Shown: piece by piece, positions 22,712-32,033 of the stretch
How the letters are laid out: every line of letters begins with the position of its first letter
How positions within the stretch are numbered: the first letter of the stretch is position 1
Assembly: GCF_900109175.1 (NCBI RefSeq)
Contig: NZ_FNZE01000023.1
Coordinates: 1-56,031 of the forward strand
Source: Pseudomonas linyingensis
GTDB taxonomy: Bacteria; Pseudomonadota; Gammaproteobacteria; Pseudomonadales; Pseudomonadaceae
DNA: 56,031 bases
Direction of reading: 5' to 3'
The notes under the pieces: model-generated
Seen by the model: the letters and a program-made list of their open reading frames with translations, nothing else
Databases searched by the model: none
What the model was told of the DNA's origin: nothing
Translations under genes and position numbers: made by a program

Positions 22712-22839
22712 CGAGGTACCCGCGAGGAATCAGCGCGCACCTTAACGGCAAGCGGACATCGCTGCCAAGCGCTGGCCGATGTACTGAAACAACGAGGGGC
22801 CGAATGGCCCCCGCGGACATGCCTTGCAGTGGGCTGTCA

Positions 22840-23565
22840 TCAGCGATCGACGTGGATTTCCACCCGACGGTTCTGCGCCCGCCCGGCGTCGGTGCCGTTG
22901 TCCTCGATCGGCTTGCTTTCGCCGAAGCCTTGCGAACTCAGCTTCTCCGCCGCCACGCCCTGACCGATCAGGTAGTCCACCACGCTGGCCGCGCGGCGTT
23001 CCGAAAGACCCTGGTTGTAGGCATCACTGCCGACACTGTCGGTGTGGCCGTCCACCCTGATGGCCAGCACATCGGCGCCGCGGAGCTTCTCCACCACGGT
23101 ATCCAGGGTGGCTTCGGCGGCCGGGGTCAGCGTGGCGGAGTCGAAGGCGAACAACACCTCGCCCAGGTCGCTGAGGACGATGACCTCGTCCTGGGGCGGT
23201 TGGGGCGCGGGGGCGGCCTCGGGATACTGCGGCAGCGGGCAGCCGTTGTGGCGTACCTCGGTGCCCTTCGGGGTGTCCGCGCAGCGGTCGCGGCGATCAT
23301 GCACGCCATCCTCATCCTGATCGCCATCCTGCGCGTAGCACAACAGGCCGCCGAGGACCGCGCCGGCCGCCGCACCGCCGCCGGCCCAGGCCGAGCTTTC
23401 GATGGCCCCCAGGCCACCGCCAGCCAGGCCGCCGATCAGGCTGCACCAGGGCCAGTTCCTCTGGTTGAGCGGGGCATCGCCAGTACTGGTGGTGGAGGCG
23501 CAACCCGCCAGAACACCACTGACCAAGACTAGAGGCAGTGCCGCTTTCAAATGCGATATTCCCAT
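22840..23565 (-). CDS. OmpA-family outer-membrane lipoprotein with thrombospondin-3-like motif
   Basis: This 241-residue protein has a lipobox (VLAGC, C22), then a glycine-rich segment (LIGGLAGGGLGAIESSAWAGGGAAAGAVLGG), which could insert in the membrane. An aspartate-rich calcium-binding-like repeat (DGDQDEDGVHDRRDRCADTPKG) follows, and then a C-terminal OmpA domain (FAFDSATLTPAAEATL, IRVDGHTDSVGSDAYNQGLSERRAASVVDYL, GFGESKPIEDN) that binds peptidoglycan. It tethers the outer membrane to the cell wall. The gene starts at ATG 23565, with AAGGAGAAC upstream on the minus strand. Confidence 0.92.
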   Translation of the reverse strand: MGISHLKAALPLVLVSGVLAGCASTTSTGDAPLNQRNWPWCSLIGGLAGGGLGAIESSAWAGGGAAAGAVLGGLLCYAQDGDQDEDGVHDRRDRCADTPKGTEVRHNGCPLPQYPEAAPAPQPPQDEVIVLSDLGEVLFAFDSATLTPAAEATLDTVVEKLRGADVLAIRVDGHTDSVGSDAYNQGLSERRAASVVDYLIGQGVAAEKLSSQGFGESKPIEDNGTDAGRAQNRRVEIHVDR

Positions 23566-23703
23566 GGTGCAGTTCTCCTTGGCATCGGTCCTTAATTGCC
23601 GATGCTAGAAGTAAAGACGGGGCGTCACCGATGTGCCAGCTGGTACAGGCCGTTGCGTTGCGGCTAGGCTAGCGCCTCTTTTTTGACTGCAGCGACTACC
23701 CCG

Positions 23704-24174
23704 ATGCCCACCTCTTCCTGCCCCTGCGGCAGCACCCTGCCCCTGGCCGACTGCTGCGGCCGCTACCATGCCGGCGCCCTGCCAGAGACCGCCGAGGCGC
23801 TGATGCGCTCGCGCTACAGCGCCTACGTGCTTGGCCTGATCGACTATCTGGTGGCCACCACCCTGCCGGTCCAGCAGGCGGCGCTGGAGCGCGAGGCCAT
23901 GGCCGCCTGGAGTGCGCAAAGCCGCTGGCTGGGCCTCACCGTGGAGGAGCATCAGCCACTCGGTGGCACGCCGGAGCGCGCCCGGGTGACCTTCACCGCG
24001 CGCTGGCAGGATGCGTCCGGCGAGCAGGCCCATCGCGAGCGTTCGGATTTCGTGCGGGTGGATGGCCGCTGGTACTTCGTCGACCCGACCGTGACGCTCA
24101 AGGCCGGGCGCAACGACCCCTGTCCATGCGGCAGCGGGCAGAAGTTCAAGAAGTGCTGCGCGGCCCTGCTCTGA
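23704..24174 (+). CDS. ychJ: YchJ-family (UPF0225) SEC-C-type protein
   Basis: This 156-residue protein carries an N-terminal zinc motif [19 protein letters not shown] and an ending [18 protein letters not shown], a SEC-C metal-binding motif. The central YchJ domain ([41 protein letters not shown]) is a nuclear-transport-factor-2-like fold. The role is unknown. The start is ATG 23704; a TTG seven codons upstream is possible. It faces away from the OmpA-like gene. Confidence 0.9.
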   Translation: MPTSSCPCGSTLPLADCCGRYHAGALPETAEALMRSRYSAYVLGLIDYLVATTLPVQQAALEREAMAAWSAQSRWLGLTVEEHQPLGGTPERARVTFTARWQDASGEQAHRERSDFVRVDGRWYFVDPTVTLKAGRNDPCPCGSGQKFKKCCAALL

Positions 24175-24199
24175 AGCAGCGCCGCGCGGGATAGCTCGT

Positions 24200-24778
24200 T
24201 CAGTCCACCAGCTGCAGATACGAGGTATCCGGCGGCGGAGCCGCCGGTGCCGCCTTGGCCTGGCCCATGTCGCTGCCCACCGGCGCCACGCTCAGTTGAC
24301 TGAGATCCAACACCGGCGCCACCGGCTCGGGGCGCTGGTCCTGCAGATCGGCCCCAACCGGCGCCAGGCCGAAGTCCGGCGCGGCCACATCGCGAAACGC
24401 CGCCATGTATTCGTCGCGCGGCGCCACCTTGAGGGCAGCGAACGCGCCGGGAGGCGTGCTCGTCACCGGCTCGGCTGGCGCGGCGACCGCTTGCTGAGGG
24501 GGCGCAACTACCGAAGCCACAGATGCCGGGGCAACCGCCTCGGTCTGGCCGACCGGACTGACCTCGACCCGCGCGCCGGCGCGCTCGAGGGTCAGGCGAT
24601 ACTTTTCCGCACTCTCGGCATCCAGATTGCTCTTGATGACGATCCGCCGCCCGGAGAACAGCGCGGCGATACGCTGCGGATCGGCCTGGAACAGCCGCCC
24701 CAGATTGGCCCGCACCTGCGCCGCATCGGCACCGGGAACCAGCTCGCCGGCGAAGGCCACTTCAAGAAGATTGCTCAA
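24200..24778 (-). CDS. Conserved hypothetical protein with N-terminal ANLG domain
   Basis: This 192-residue protein has a structured N-terminus (LLEVAFAGELVPGADAAQVRANLGRLFQADPQRIAALFSGRRIVIKSNLD, read in blocks) that I have seen as an N-terminal module in several Pseudomonas membrane or regulatory proteins. A disordered Pro/Ala-rich remainder follows. It has no membrane segment, and the ending SYLQLVD is not a known motif. The function is unknown. It lies between YchJ and the LEA-like operon, on the minus strand. Confidence 0.7.
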   Translation of the reverse strand: MSNLLEVAFAGELVPGADAAQVRANLGRLFQADPQRIAALFSGRRIVIKSNLDAESAEKYRLTLERAGARVEVSPVGQTEAVAPASVASVVAPPQQAVAAPAEPVTSTPPGAFAALKVAPRDEYMAAFRDVAAPDFGLAPVGADLQDQRPEPVAPVLDLSQLSVAPVGSDMGQAKAAPAAPPPDTSYLQLVD

Positions 24779-24800
24779 CCGTCACACTCCTGTCCTTTTT

Positions 24801-24827
24801 CCTGCGCAGTATGGCGCAGGTTTTTTT
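24801..24827 (+). terminator. Plus-strand rho-independent terminator without a matching gene
   Basis: CCTGCGC-agtatg-GCGCAGG is followed by seven T residues, a good intrinsic terminator on the plus strand. The nearest plus-strand gene upstream is ychJ, 627 bp away with an opposite-strand gene between, so its client is unclear: an antisense transcript or an attenuated leader. A second hairpin (CCTGCAAC / GTTGCAGG, 24828-24862) follows at once. Confidence 0.7.
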
Positions 24828-24855
24828 CCTGCAACATTCCCGCAACAACAATACG

Positions 24856-24883
24856 TTGCAGGGCGTTATGTGATTGTTACACT
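24856..24883 (+). promoter_or_regulatory. Promoter of the LEA-like lipoprotein operon
   Basis: TTGCAG (24856-24861) and TACACT (24878-24883) have a 16-bp spacer. TTACACTCGGG carries the -10, and the distance to the ATG at 24907 is 23 bases. TGGAG provides the ribosome site. Confidence 0.5.
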
Positions 24884-24906
24884 CGGGCATCGGATGGAGT
24901 CATGGC

Positions 24907-25404
24907 ATGTTTGTTCCGGCACCACTAATAAGAAATCTTGGCCTTCTGCTACTCATGCTCGGCAGCGCCAGCCTCGGCGGCTGCGCGACCTGGATGGGCG
25001 GCGGCTTCAAGGATCCCGATGTGCAACTGGTTCACGTCGAGGTGGTTCGCGCGCGCCTGCTGGAGCAGGAGTTCCGGCTGCGCTTTCGCGTCGACAACCC
25101 CAACGACGTGAGCCTGCCGATACGCGGACTCGTTTACACCGTTTTCCTCAACGAGGTGAAGCTGGCAAGCGGCGAATCCGCTACCTGGTTCACCGTTCCG
25201 GCCCACGGACGTGAGGAATTCGAGGTACCGGTGCACACCAACCTCTGGCGGCACATGAAATACATCGTCAAACTGTTGGAGAAGCCCGACAAACCGATCC
25301 GCTATCGCCTCGAGGGCGAAGTGAAGACCGGGCTGATGTTCGGCCGTCGCGTCCAACTGGCGCGCAACGGCGAGATTGTTCCCGGCGATTTCATTCCGGA
25401 GTAA
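24907..25404 (+). CDS. LEA type 2 (WHy-domain) lipoprotein
   Basis: This 165-residue protein has a lipobox LGGC (C26) followed by the LEA14/WHy beta-sandwich: VQLVHVEVVRARLLEQEFRLRFRVDNPNDVSLPIRGLVYTVFLNEVKLASGES, in blocks. The NPND turn is the family signature. It is anchored to a membrane facing the periplasm and is believed to have a stress-protection role, without firm evidence in bacteria. It is first in a compact three-gene operon. Confidence 0.88.
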   Translation: MFVPAPLIRNLGLLLLMLGSASLGGCATWMGGGFKDPDVQLVHVEVVRARLLEQEFRLRFRVDNPNDVSLPIRGLVYTVFLNEVKLASGESATWFTVPAHGREEFEVPVHTNLWRHMKYIVKLLEKPDKPIRYRLEGEVKTGLMFGRRVQLARNGEIVPGDFIPE

Positions 25405-25407
25405 GTG

Positions 25408-25608
25408 ATGAACCAGCAAGCCCACGTGCATGGCCCCGACTGCAACCACGACCATGACCATGCCCACCACCATGAGCCCCACGTCCACGGCCCGCACTGC
25501 AACCACAGCCATCAGGAGCCGGTGCGCAACCCGCTGAAGGAAGTCGGCCGCAACGATCCCTGCCCGTGCGGCAGCAACAAGAAGTTCAAAAAGTGCCACG
25601 GCGCCTGA
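25408..25608 (+). CDS. Small His-rich SEC-C metal-binding protein
   Basis: This 66-residue protein has a histidine-rich N-terminus, with [19 protein letters not shown] and then [11 protein letters not shown], likely binding zinc, nickel or another transition metal. It ends in a canonical SEC-C motif, [24 protein letters not shown] three bases upstream (25405) directly abuts the LEA gene stop, so the genes are coupled. The role is unknown, perhaps metal buffering or chaperoning. Confidence 0.85.
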   Translation: MNQQAHVHGPDCNHDHDHAHHHEPHVHGPHCNHSHQEPVRNPLKEVGRNDPCPCGSNKKFKKCHGA

Positions 25609-25615
25609 TCCGACC

Positions 25616-26083
25616 ATGAATGCACTATCGATCGCTGTACTGCTGGTCGGTCTGCTCGCGGTGCTGGTGCTGGGCGGCTACGCCCTGCACCTGTGGCGCC
25701 GGGTGTGGGCCCAGCAGCGCGCCTTTGCCGCCGCCGAGAGCGAGCGCCAGCAGCGTCTGGGCGCCGACCTGCGCATCCTCGCCGGCAGCCTGCTCGACGA
25801 GCAGTTGCCGCTGATCGAGGGCGCCATCCGCATCAAGGTGCTGCTCGACAACTACGACATCCAGCTCAGCAGTCACGCGTATTGCCAGGTGTTCCACACC
25901 CTGTTCGACGCCACCTCGGGCATCCCCACCCATGCGGGCTGGAAGGCACTGACGGCGGTGGAAAAGCGCCAGCACGAGAAACACTTCAGCGAGCTCGAAC
26001 TGCAGCACAAGGCTGCAGCCCGCAAGGCCGCCCGCTGGCTGCTCGACGAAGGCCTCCAGCAGCCGCTCGCCCACGCCTGCTAG
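25616..26083 (+). CDS. DUF2489 family protein
   Basis: This 155-residue protein has an N-terminal membrane helix (ALSIAVLLVGLLAVLVLGGYAL) and a soluble domain of DUF2489 type (LRILAGSLLDEQLPLIEGAIRIKVLLDNYD, FHTLFDATSGIPTHAGWKAL). It lies seven bases after the SEC-C gene and completes the operon. The function is unknown. Confidence 0.85.
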   Translation: MNALSIAVLLVGLLAVLVLGGYALHLWRRVWAQQRAFAAAESERQQRLGADLRILAGSLLDEQLPLIEGAIRIKVLLDNYDIQLSSHAYCQVFHTLFDATSGIPTHAGWKALTAVEKRQHEKHFSELELQHKAAARKAARWLLDEGLQQPLAHAC

Positions 26084-26315
26084 CCACCCCGCCCGCTTGT
26101 CCCGCGGCTCGCCAGCAGGCGGGCTTCCGGCACAGCCCCCGGCACTCCGGCCGATGGCCCCCGGATATCCGCGCCACCTCCTACCCGCAGCGACCCGTCC
26201 TCTCCGGACGGCTCTTGTCAGACGCCTGCGCGCCCCCTAACGTAACGCCCTTTTCCGGCACGGCCCTTGGCCCTGTGCTGAACTGATCCTGCCTGCCCGC
26301 TCCAGGAGCCTCTTC
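26084..26315. other. Intergenic gap before quiP
   Basis: I find no further gene, hairpin or clear promoter in these 232 bases. GGAGCC lies before the quiP ATG. Confidence 0.5.
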
Positions 26316-28856
26316 ATGTCGCTGCGCTCGTTTCGTCCTCTTGCCCCGCTGGCGGGCGCTGCCGTGCTGACCACGCTGGTCAGCCTGAGCGGCTGCCAGA
26401 CCTGGCTGGACAACCGCTACCAGGCCAGCCTGCCACCCAGCTCCGGTGTGCAGCCGCTCAAGGGTCTGGCCGACACGGTGTCGGTGCGGCGCAACGCGCT
26501 GGGCATGCCGCTGATCGAGAGTCGCAGCTTCCACGATGCCCTGTTCGCCCTCGGCTACGTGCACGCCAGCGACCGCATCAGCCAGATGGTCGGCATGCGC
26601 CTGATGGCCCAGGGCCGCCTGGCCGAGATGGCCGGGCCTGGCGTGCTGGAGATCGACCGCTTCATGCGCGCGGTGAACCTGCGCCAGAGTGCCGACATCC
26701 TCTACAAGAACGCCTCGCCGCGTCTGCACAAGTTCTTCGAAACCTACGCCCGCGGCGTCAACGCCTGGCTGTTCCGTCACCGCGACAAGCTGCCGATGGA
26801 CCTGGCCGCCTCCGGCTACCGCCCGGAATACTGGAAGCCGGAAGACTCGGCGCTGATCTTCTGTCTGCTCAACTTTGGCCTGTCGGTCAACCTGCAGGAG
26901 GAGATCGCCGGCCTGGCGCTGGCGCAGAAGGTCGGCGCCGACAAGCTGGCCTGGCTGCTGCCGACCTACCCGGACGAGCCGTTGCCGCAGGATGAGGCGG
27001 ACAAGCTCAAGGGGCTCAAGCTGGCCGGGCAGATCCCCGGTCTGGCCGCGCTGGATGGCGCCGCCAGCCAACTGGCGACGCTGAACATGCTCGGCGTGGC
27101 CGCCTCCAACAACTGGGCCATCGCTCCGCAGCGCAGCCGCAGCGGCAAGAGCCTGTTGGCCAACGACCCGCACCTGCCGCTGACCCAGCCCTCGCTGTGG
27201 AGCTTCGTGCATATCCGCGCGCCGAAATACCAGGCGGCCGGCGTGTCGGTGGCCGGCATCCCGGCGGTGGTCGCCGGCTTCAACGGCAAGCTGGCCTGGG
27301 GCATGACCATGGTCATGGGCGACACCCAGGACCTGTTCCTCGAGCAGGTGCGCCGCCAGGGCGGCCGTCTCGAATACCTCGCCGACGGCCAGTGGCAGCT
27401 GGCGCGCGAGCGCCAGGAAACCTTCTTCATCAAGGGCCAGCACCCGCTGCGCGAGACCATCGTTGAAACGCGCAACGGCCCGCTGCTCAACAGCGTGCTC
27501 GGCGAGCGCAAGGACCCGCTGCAGCCGATCGCCCTGACCAGCGGCTACGGCATCGCCCTGAAGACCGCCCTGTTCGAGGCCGACCAGACCCTCGACGCCT
27601 TCTTCGACCTGTCGCGCGCCCAGTCGGTGGACGCCGCCCACGAGCCGGTGCGCAACATCCGCGCCCTCGGTCTCAACATGATCTATGCCGACGCCCAGCA
27701 CATCGCCTGGCAGGTCACCGGCCGCTACCCCAACCGCAAGGGCGGTCGCGGCCTGCTGCCCTCGCCCGGCTGGGACAGCCAGTACGGCTGGGACGGCTAC
27801 GCCGACACCATGCTGCATCCCTACGACCAGGACCCGCCGCAGGGCTGGCTGGGCACTGCCAACCAGCGCACCGTGCCAGGCGGCTACGGCGTGCAGCTGT
27901 CCAACTCGTGGTTCTATCCCGAGCGCGCCGAGCGCATCGCCGAACTGGCCGGCGCCAACTCGCGCCACGACGCGCGCAGCATGATCGCCATGCAGTACGA
28001 CCAGCAGACGCCGTTCGCCGCCAAGCTCAAGGCGGTGTTCGCCGACCCGGGCATGGCCCAGCCGCTGGCGCAGGCCATCGCCGCCCTGCCGAGTGGCGAG
28101 CGCGAGCGCGCCCAGGAAGCCCTCAAGCGCCTGCAGTCCTTCGACGGCCGGCTGGGCGCGCAGTCGGCCGATGCCGCGCTGTACGCCATGTTCCTGCAGG
28201 AAAGCGCGCGGCAGACCTTCCTCGACGAGCTGGGCCCGGAGGACAGTCCGGCCTGGCAGGGCCTGGTGGAGATCGCCAAGCTCAGCTACTCGGCGCAGGC
28301 CGACCACCTGCTCGGCCGCGTCGACAGCCCGTTCTGGGACGACGTGCGCACGGCGCACAAGGAAGACAAGCCGGCGATCCTCGCCCGCAGCCTGGCCAGC
28401 GCCGTGGCCCGCCTGGAAAGCAGTCTGGGCAGCAACCGCAGCGCCTGGCAGTGGGGCAAGCTGCACACCTACCAGTGGGACAGCGACGCCACCCGCATGG
28501 CGCCGTACATGAGTGCCGGCCAGCGCGCCAGCCTGGCGACCATCAAGGACTACCTGGACCGCGGCCCCTACCCGGCCGGCGGCGACCACAGCACCCTCAA
28601 CGTCTCCGCCTGGCTGTGGGGCAAGGACTTCGACACCTGGCTGGTGCCGGCCATGCGCATGGTGGTCGACTTCGGCCAAGACGAGCCGCTGCAGGCGGTC
28701 AATAGCTCCGGTCAGTCGGGCAACCCGGCTAGCCAGCACTACGCCGACGGCATCGACGCCTGGCTCAAGGGTCGCTACCAGACCTTCCCGTTCCAGGCGC
28801 ACAACCTCGAGCGCGCCTACGGCAGCCAGCGCCTGCTGCTGACGCCGGGGAGGTGA
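26316..28856 (+). CDS. quiP: Acyl-homoserine lactone acylase, QuiP-type penicillin acylase family
   Basis: This 846-residue lipoprotein or exported precursor (SLSGC near residue 27) belongs to the N-terminal-nucleophile acylase family. Its length and sequence blocks match P. aeruginosa QuiP, which degrades long-chain acyl-homoserine lactones. The nucleophile is Ser264 in [15 protein letters not shown], where self-cleavage would separate an alpha subunit (before) from a beta subunit (after). Other family blocks are [64 protein letters not shown] and SGQSGNPAS near the C-terminus. It is monocistronic, starting at ATG 26316 with GGAGCC upstream. A palindromic repeat follows. Confidence 0.93.
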   Translation: MSLRSFRPLAPLAGAAVLTTLVSLSGCQTWLDNRYQASLPPSSGVQPLKGLADTVSVRRNALGMPLIESRSFHDALFALGYVHASDRISQMVGMRLMAQGRLAEMAGPGVLEIDRFMRAVNLRQSADILYKNASPRLHKFFETYARGVNAWLFRHRDKLPMDLAASGYRPEYWKPEDSALIFCLLNFGLSVNLQEEIAGLALAQKVGADKLAWLLPTYPDEPLPQDEADKLKGLKLAGQIPGLAALDGAASQLATLNMLGVAASNNWAIAPQRSRSGKSLLANDPHLPLTQPSLWSFVHIRAPKYQAAGVSVAGIPAVVAGFNGKLAWGMTMVMGDTQDLFLEQVRRQGGRLEYLADGQWQLARERQETFFIKGQHPLRETIVETRNGPLLNSVLGERKDPLQPIALTSGYGIALKTALFEADQTLDAFFDLSRAQSVDAAHEPVRNIRALGLNMIYADAQHIAWQVTGRYPNRKGGRGLLPSPGWDSQYGWDGYADTMLHPYDQDPPQGWLGTANQRTVPGGYGVQLSNSWFYPERAERIAELAGANSRHDARSMIAMQYDQQTPFAAKLKAVFADPGMAQPLAQAIAALPSGERERAQEALKRLQSFDGRLGAQSADAALYAMFLQESARQTFLDELGPEDSPAWQGLVEIAKLSYSAQADHLLGRVDSPFWDDVRTAHKEDKPAILARSLASAVARLESSLGSNRSAWQWGKLHTYQWDSDATRMAPYMSAGQRASLATIKDYLDRGPYPAGGDHSTLNVSAWLWGKDFDTWLVPAMRMVVDFGQDEPLQAVNSSGQSGNPASQHYADGIDAWLKGRYQTFPFQAHNLERAYGSQRLLLTPGR

Positions 28857-28884
28857 GAGCGCCGAGCGCTCCAGGCTACGGTAG

Positions 28885-28914
28885 ATATAGGGGCGAATTC
28901 ATTCGCCCCTATAT
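28885..28914. repeat. Perfect palindrome (AGGGGCGAAT type) after quiP
   Basis: ATATAGGGGCGAAT and its exact complement meet at a two-base centre, giving a 14-bp stem. The core GGGGCGAAT/ATTCGCCCC is a repeat I have seen scattered in gammaproteobacterial genomes. It may act as a terminator for quiP, although no T-run follows. Confidence 0.65.
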
Positions 28915-29015
28915 CCCAAGCACACCCGCGTGGGGGCGCATCCAGGAGCACGCAGAGTCCTTCTCCCCATCCGGGCTAATCTTCTGGGATGTTCCCGCAA
29001 CGCGGATGCAGCCCC

Positions 29016-30152
29016 ATGCCCAGCAAGCGCAAGACCCAGCTAGAGCGCTACCGTCGCAACCTGCAGGGCGAGATCGACAGCGCCGCGCTGTACCGCGCCC
29101 TCGCCCAGTGCGAGAGCCGGCCTGAACTGGGCGAGCTGTACCGCCGCCTGGCCGACATCGAGGAGCGCCATGCCAACTTCTGGCGGGCACAGTTCCAGCA
29201 GGCCGGCGCCACGCCACCCGCGCTGAGACCCGGCTGGCGTACCCGCCTGCTGATCCGCATCGCCCGCCTGCTCGGCCCGGCCTGGGTGATCGGTGCCGCC
29301 GCGTCGCTGGAGCAGATCGACCGCTGTCAGTACGACGAGCAGCCTGAATCCTGCGATACCGGCATGCCCGGCCAGGAACGCTCCCACGCCCGCCTGCTCA
29401 GCGAACTGGCCCGCGGCCGGCGCAGCACCTGGAACGGTCGCCTGTTCGCCAGCCTGGAAGGCCGCCACAGCGCCGGCGGCGGCAACGCCCTGCGTGCCGC
29501 CGTGCTCGGCGCCAACGACGGCCTGGTGTCGAACTTCAGCCTGGTGATGGGCGTGGCCGGCGCCGCGTTTTCCGCCGACGCCCTGCTGCTCACCGGCCTG
29601 GCCGGTCTGCTCGCCGGCGCCTGCTCGATGGCGCTGGGCGAATGGCTGTCGGTGCAGAACGCCCGCGAACTGTACCAGCAGCAGATCGCCACCGAGCGCG
29701 ACGAACTCGAAGCCGTACCCGACGAGGAAGCCGAGGAACTGGTACTGATCTACCGCGCCAAGGGGCTCGAGGAGGGCAAGGCGCGGGCCATGGCCGAGGG
29801 CATCATGGCCGACCCGAGCCGCGCGCTGGACACCCTGGTGCGCGAGGAACTGGGCATCGATCCCGACGATCTCGGCGGCTCGGCCTGGCTGGCGGCTGCC
29901 ACCTCCTTCGTGGTTTTCTGCCTCGGCGCCCTGATTCCGGTACTACCGTTCCTGTTCCTCGACGGCCAGGCCGCCGTCGTCACCTGCGCGCTGTTCAGCA
30001 GCCTCGGCCTGTTCCTGATCGGCGCCCTGGTCACCCTGTTCACCGGCCGCAACCTGCTCTACTCGGGCCTGCGCCAGGTGGCCTTCGGCCTCGGGGCGGC
30101 GGCGGTCACTTATGGGTTGGGGCACTGGCTGGGGGTAACGGTAGGCGGGTGA
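29016..30152 (+). CDS. Ferritin-like/VIT1 fusion, MbfA-type iron transporter
   Basis: This 378-residue protein has an N-terminal rubrerythrin/erythrin domain (QGEIDSAALYRALAQCESRPELGELYRRLADIEERHANFW, in blocks, with the di-iron Glu/His pattern) and a C-terminal VIT1/CCC1 membrane domain (AVLGANDGLVSNFSLVMGVAGAA, LLTGLAGLLAGACSMALGEWLS, WLAAATSFVVFCLGALIPVLPFLFL, FSSLGLFLIGALVTLF, SGLRQVAFGLGAAAVTYGLGHWLG). MbfA-type proteins export iron and limit iron/peroxide toxicity. The start is ATG 29016; an ATG at 28989 is less likely. It reads toward the GlxA-type regulator. Confidence 0.88.
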   Translation: MPSKRKTQLERYRRNLQGEIDSAALYRALAQCESRPELGELYRRLADIEERHANFWRAQFQQAGATPPALRPGWRTRLLIRIARLLGPAWVIGAAASLEQIDRCQYDEQPESCDTGMPGQERSHARLLSELARGRRSTWNGRLFASLEGRHSAGGGNALRAAVLGANDGLVSNFSLVMGVAGAAFSADALLLTGLAGLLAGACSMALGEWLSVQNARELYQQQIATERDELEAVPDEEAEELVLIYRAKGLEEGKARAMAEGIMADPSRALDTLVREELGIDPDDLGGSAWLAAATSFVVFCLGALIPVLPFLFLDGQAAVVTCALFSSLGLFLIGALVTLFTGRNLLYSGLRQVAFGLGAAAVTYGLGHWLGVTVGG

Positions 30153-30159
30153 GTGCCCA

Positions 30160-31179
30160 TCACCCCAGCCGTCCCACCGGCTGGAACATGCGCCGATACT
30201 GACTGGGCGAGACTCCGGTGCGGCGTTTGAACAGACGGCGGAAGAACGAGGCGTCCTCGTAGCCGACCTCCAAGCTGATCGCCTCCACCGCCTGCTCGCT
30301 CTCCTCCAGCAGGCGCTTGGCACGCTCGACGCGGATGTCCTGCAGCCGCTCAATCAGCGACGCACCGGTGGCAGCCTTGAAGCGTCGCTTGAGGCTGCGC
30401 TCGGGAATCCCCGTGTGCGCCACCGCCTGCTGCAGCGCGTCGTGCGCATCGAAATGCTCGGCCAGCCACTCCTCGCAGGCACGTACACGGGCGTCGGCAT
30501 GGGGGCTGCGACGCACCAGCGCGGCGAAGGGCAGTTGCTCCTCGGCATGCCACTTGAGCAGGTAGACCTTGGCGATACGCAGGGCCTCGGCCGGGCCGAC
30601 ATGGCGGGCGATGATGTGCAGGGCCAGGTCGTGCCAGGAGGTGCTACCGCCGGCGGTGACCACCCGCCCCGCAGGGTCGGCGAAAGCCAGGTTCGGCGCG
30701 GCCTGGAAGTGCACCTGCGGGTAGTGGCGTCGGAACAGCTCCTGGTAGCCCCAGTGCGAGGTGGCTTCGCAGCCGTCGAGCAGGCCACTCTCGGCCAGCA
30801 GGATCGACCCCGAGCAGGCCGAATAGAGGCTAGCGCCAGCGCGGAAGCGCTCGCGCAGCCAGATCATCAGCTCGGGGTGGCGGCCAGCGACGGAGTCGTC
30901 CGGCCCCAGCCAGATCTCCGGCACGATCACGATGTCCGCCGCGGGATTCTCGGCCAGCGCGGCAGCCGGGCACACCGGGATGCCGTTGCCGCAGGTGAAG
31001 GGTTCGCGGGTCAGCCCCAGGATGCGCACGCGAAATGCCGCCTTGCCCACCGCCTCGCGGGTCAGCTCCTGCCACAGGGTGCCGGCGGCCGAGAGCACGT
31101 CAACCATGCCGTAGAGCGCCGAGCCGGCCGTTTCCGGCAGGGCGACGATCAACACCTCGAGTGGCTGGACCAGCGACAC
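30160..31179 (-). CDS. GlxA-type AraC-family transcriptional regulator
   Basis: This 339-residue protein has an N-terminal DJ-1/PfpI class-I glutaminase-like domain (VLIVALPETAGSALYGMVDVL, SLYSACSGSILLAESGLLDGCEATSHW) whose nucleophile position holds Cys in YSACSG. A C-terminal AraC DNA-binding domain (LQQAVAHTGIPERSLKRRFKAATGASLIERLQDIRVERAKRLL, EVGYEDASFFRRLFKRRTGVSPSQYR) follows. It is divergent from the OsmC gene, sharing a 133-bp promoter region, and so is a likely regulator of it and of itself. Confidence 0.92.
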   Translation of the reverse strand: MSLVQPLEVLIVALPETAGSALYGMVDVLSAAGTLWQELTREAVGKAAFRVRILGLTREPFTCGNGIPVCPAAALAENPAADIVIVPEIWLGPDDSVAGRHPELMIWLRERFRAGASLYSACSGSILLAESGLLDGCEATSHWGYQELFRRHYPQVHFQAAPNLAFADPAGRVVTAGGSTSWHDLALHIIARHVGPAEALRIAKVYLLKWHAEEQLPFAALVRRSPHADARVRACEEWLAEHFDAHDALQQAVAHTGIPERSLKRRFKAATGASLIERLQDIRVERAKRLLEESEQAVEAISLEVGYEDASFFRRLFKRRTGVSPSQYRRMFQPVGRLG

Positions 31180-31312
31180 GGACTCGACCTCGCGATAGTG
31201 GCACGAATGAACCGTTTACGACCTGAATCCCGCTTATTCGCTCCCCGCTCAAGGCCTACCTTGGACTGCAGAGCGACGACAACCCGTCGCCGCCTGAACA
31301 AGGTAGACGGTT

Positions 31313-31897
31313 ATGAACAGCCAAACCACCGCCAAGCAGCAAGCCCGGCCAGTCAACGGCGTCGATGTCGGCGCCCTGTTCGATACCATCGCTGCAGTCA
31401 AGCAGGACCCCGGCCTGGCCGAGTTTCAGTTCCGCGCCAGCAACCGCTGGATCGACGGCGGCTACAACCGCTCGAACATCCTGGCTTTCCACGGCTGCCG
31501 CGAGGAGGACAGCACCCGTACCCAGCCCTTCGTGCTGGACGCCGACGAGCCACCGGTACTCCTCGGCCAGGACCGCGGCGCCAACCCGGTCGAATACGTG
31601 CTGCATGCCCTGGCCGCCTGTCTGACCACCACCATGGTCTATCACGCCGCCGCGCGCGGCATCGAGATCCGCGGCGTCGAATCGAAACTGCAAGGCGACC
31701 TGGACCTGCGCGGTTTCCTCGGTCTCGACCCGAACGTGCGCAAGGGATACCGCAGCGTGCGGGTCGAGATGCTGGTGGACTCGGACGCCTCGCCCGCCGT
31801 GTTGCGCGAACTGGCGCAGTTTTCGCCGGTGTACGACATCGTGTCCCACTCGCTGCCGGTAGAGGTGGTGGTCAAGACCCGCAGCAGCGCCGCCTGA
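31313..31897 (+). CDS. OsmC-family protein
   Basis: This 194-residue protein has the OsmC/Ohr fold. ILAFHGCREED and NPVEYVLHALAACLTTTMVYHAAARG carry the first conserved cysteine (AAC). The second cysteine of peroxide-reducing Ohr/OsmC is missing, as YDIVSHSLPVEV takes its place, so classical dithiol peroxidase activity is doubtful. The N-terminal extension (MNSQTTAKQQARPVNGVDVGALFDTI) is typical of a subfamily next to GlxA-type regulators. Its upstream neighbour is the divergent regulator gene. Confidence 0.88.
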   Translation: MNSQTTAKQQARPVNGVDVGALFDTIAAVKQDPGLAEFQFRASNRWIDGGYNRSNILAFHGCREEDSTRTQPFVLDADEPPVLLGQDRGANPVEYVLHALAACLTTTMVYHAAARGIEIRGVESKLQGDLDLRGFLGLDPNVRKGYRSVRVEMLVDSDASPAVLRELAQFSPVYDIVSHSLPVEVVVKTRSSAA

Positions 31898-32033
31898 CCA
31901 CGACCAGCCCGCTCGACCGGCAGGCGCGCCAGGCGCCTGACGGTCGGCGCGAAGGCTGCAGCTCGCCAGCGGTCCAACAGCGTCTAGGCTTTCCCTGATG
32001 CGTCAGCGATCCGCCTGCGTATCGGGAGGCCGC

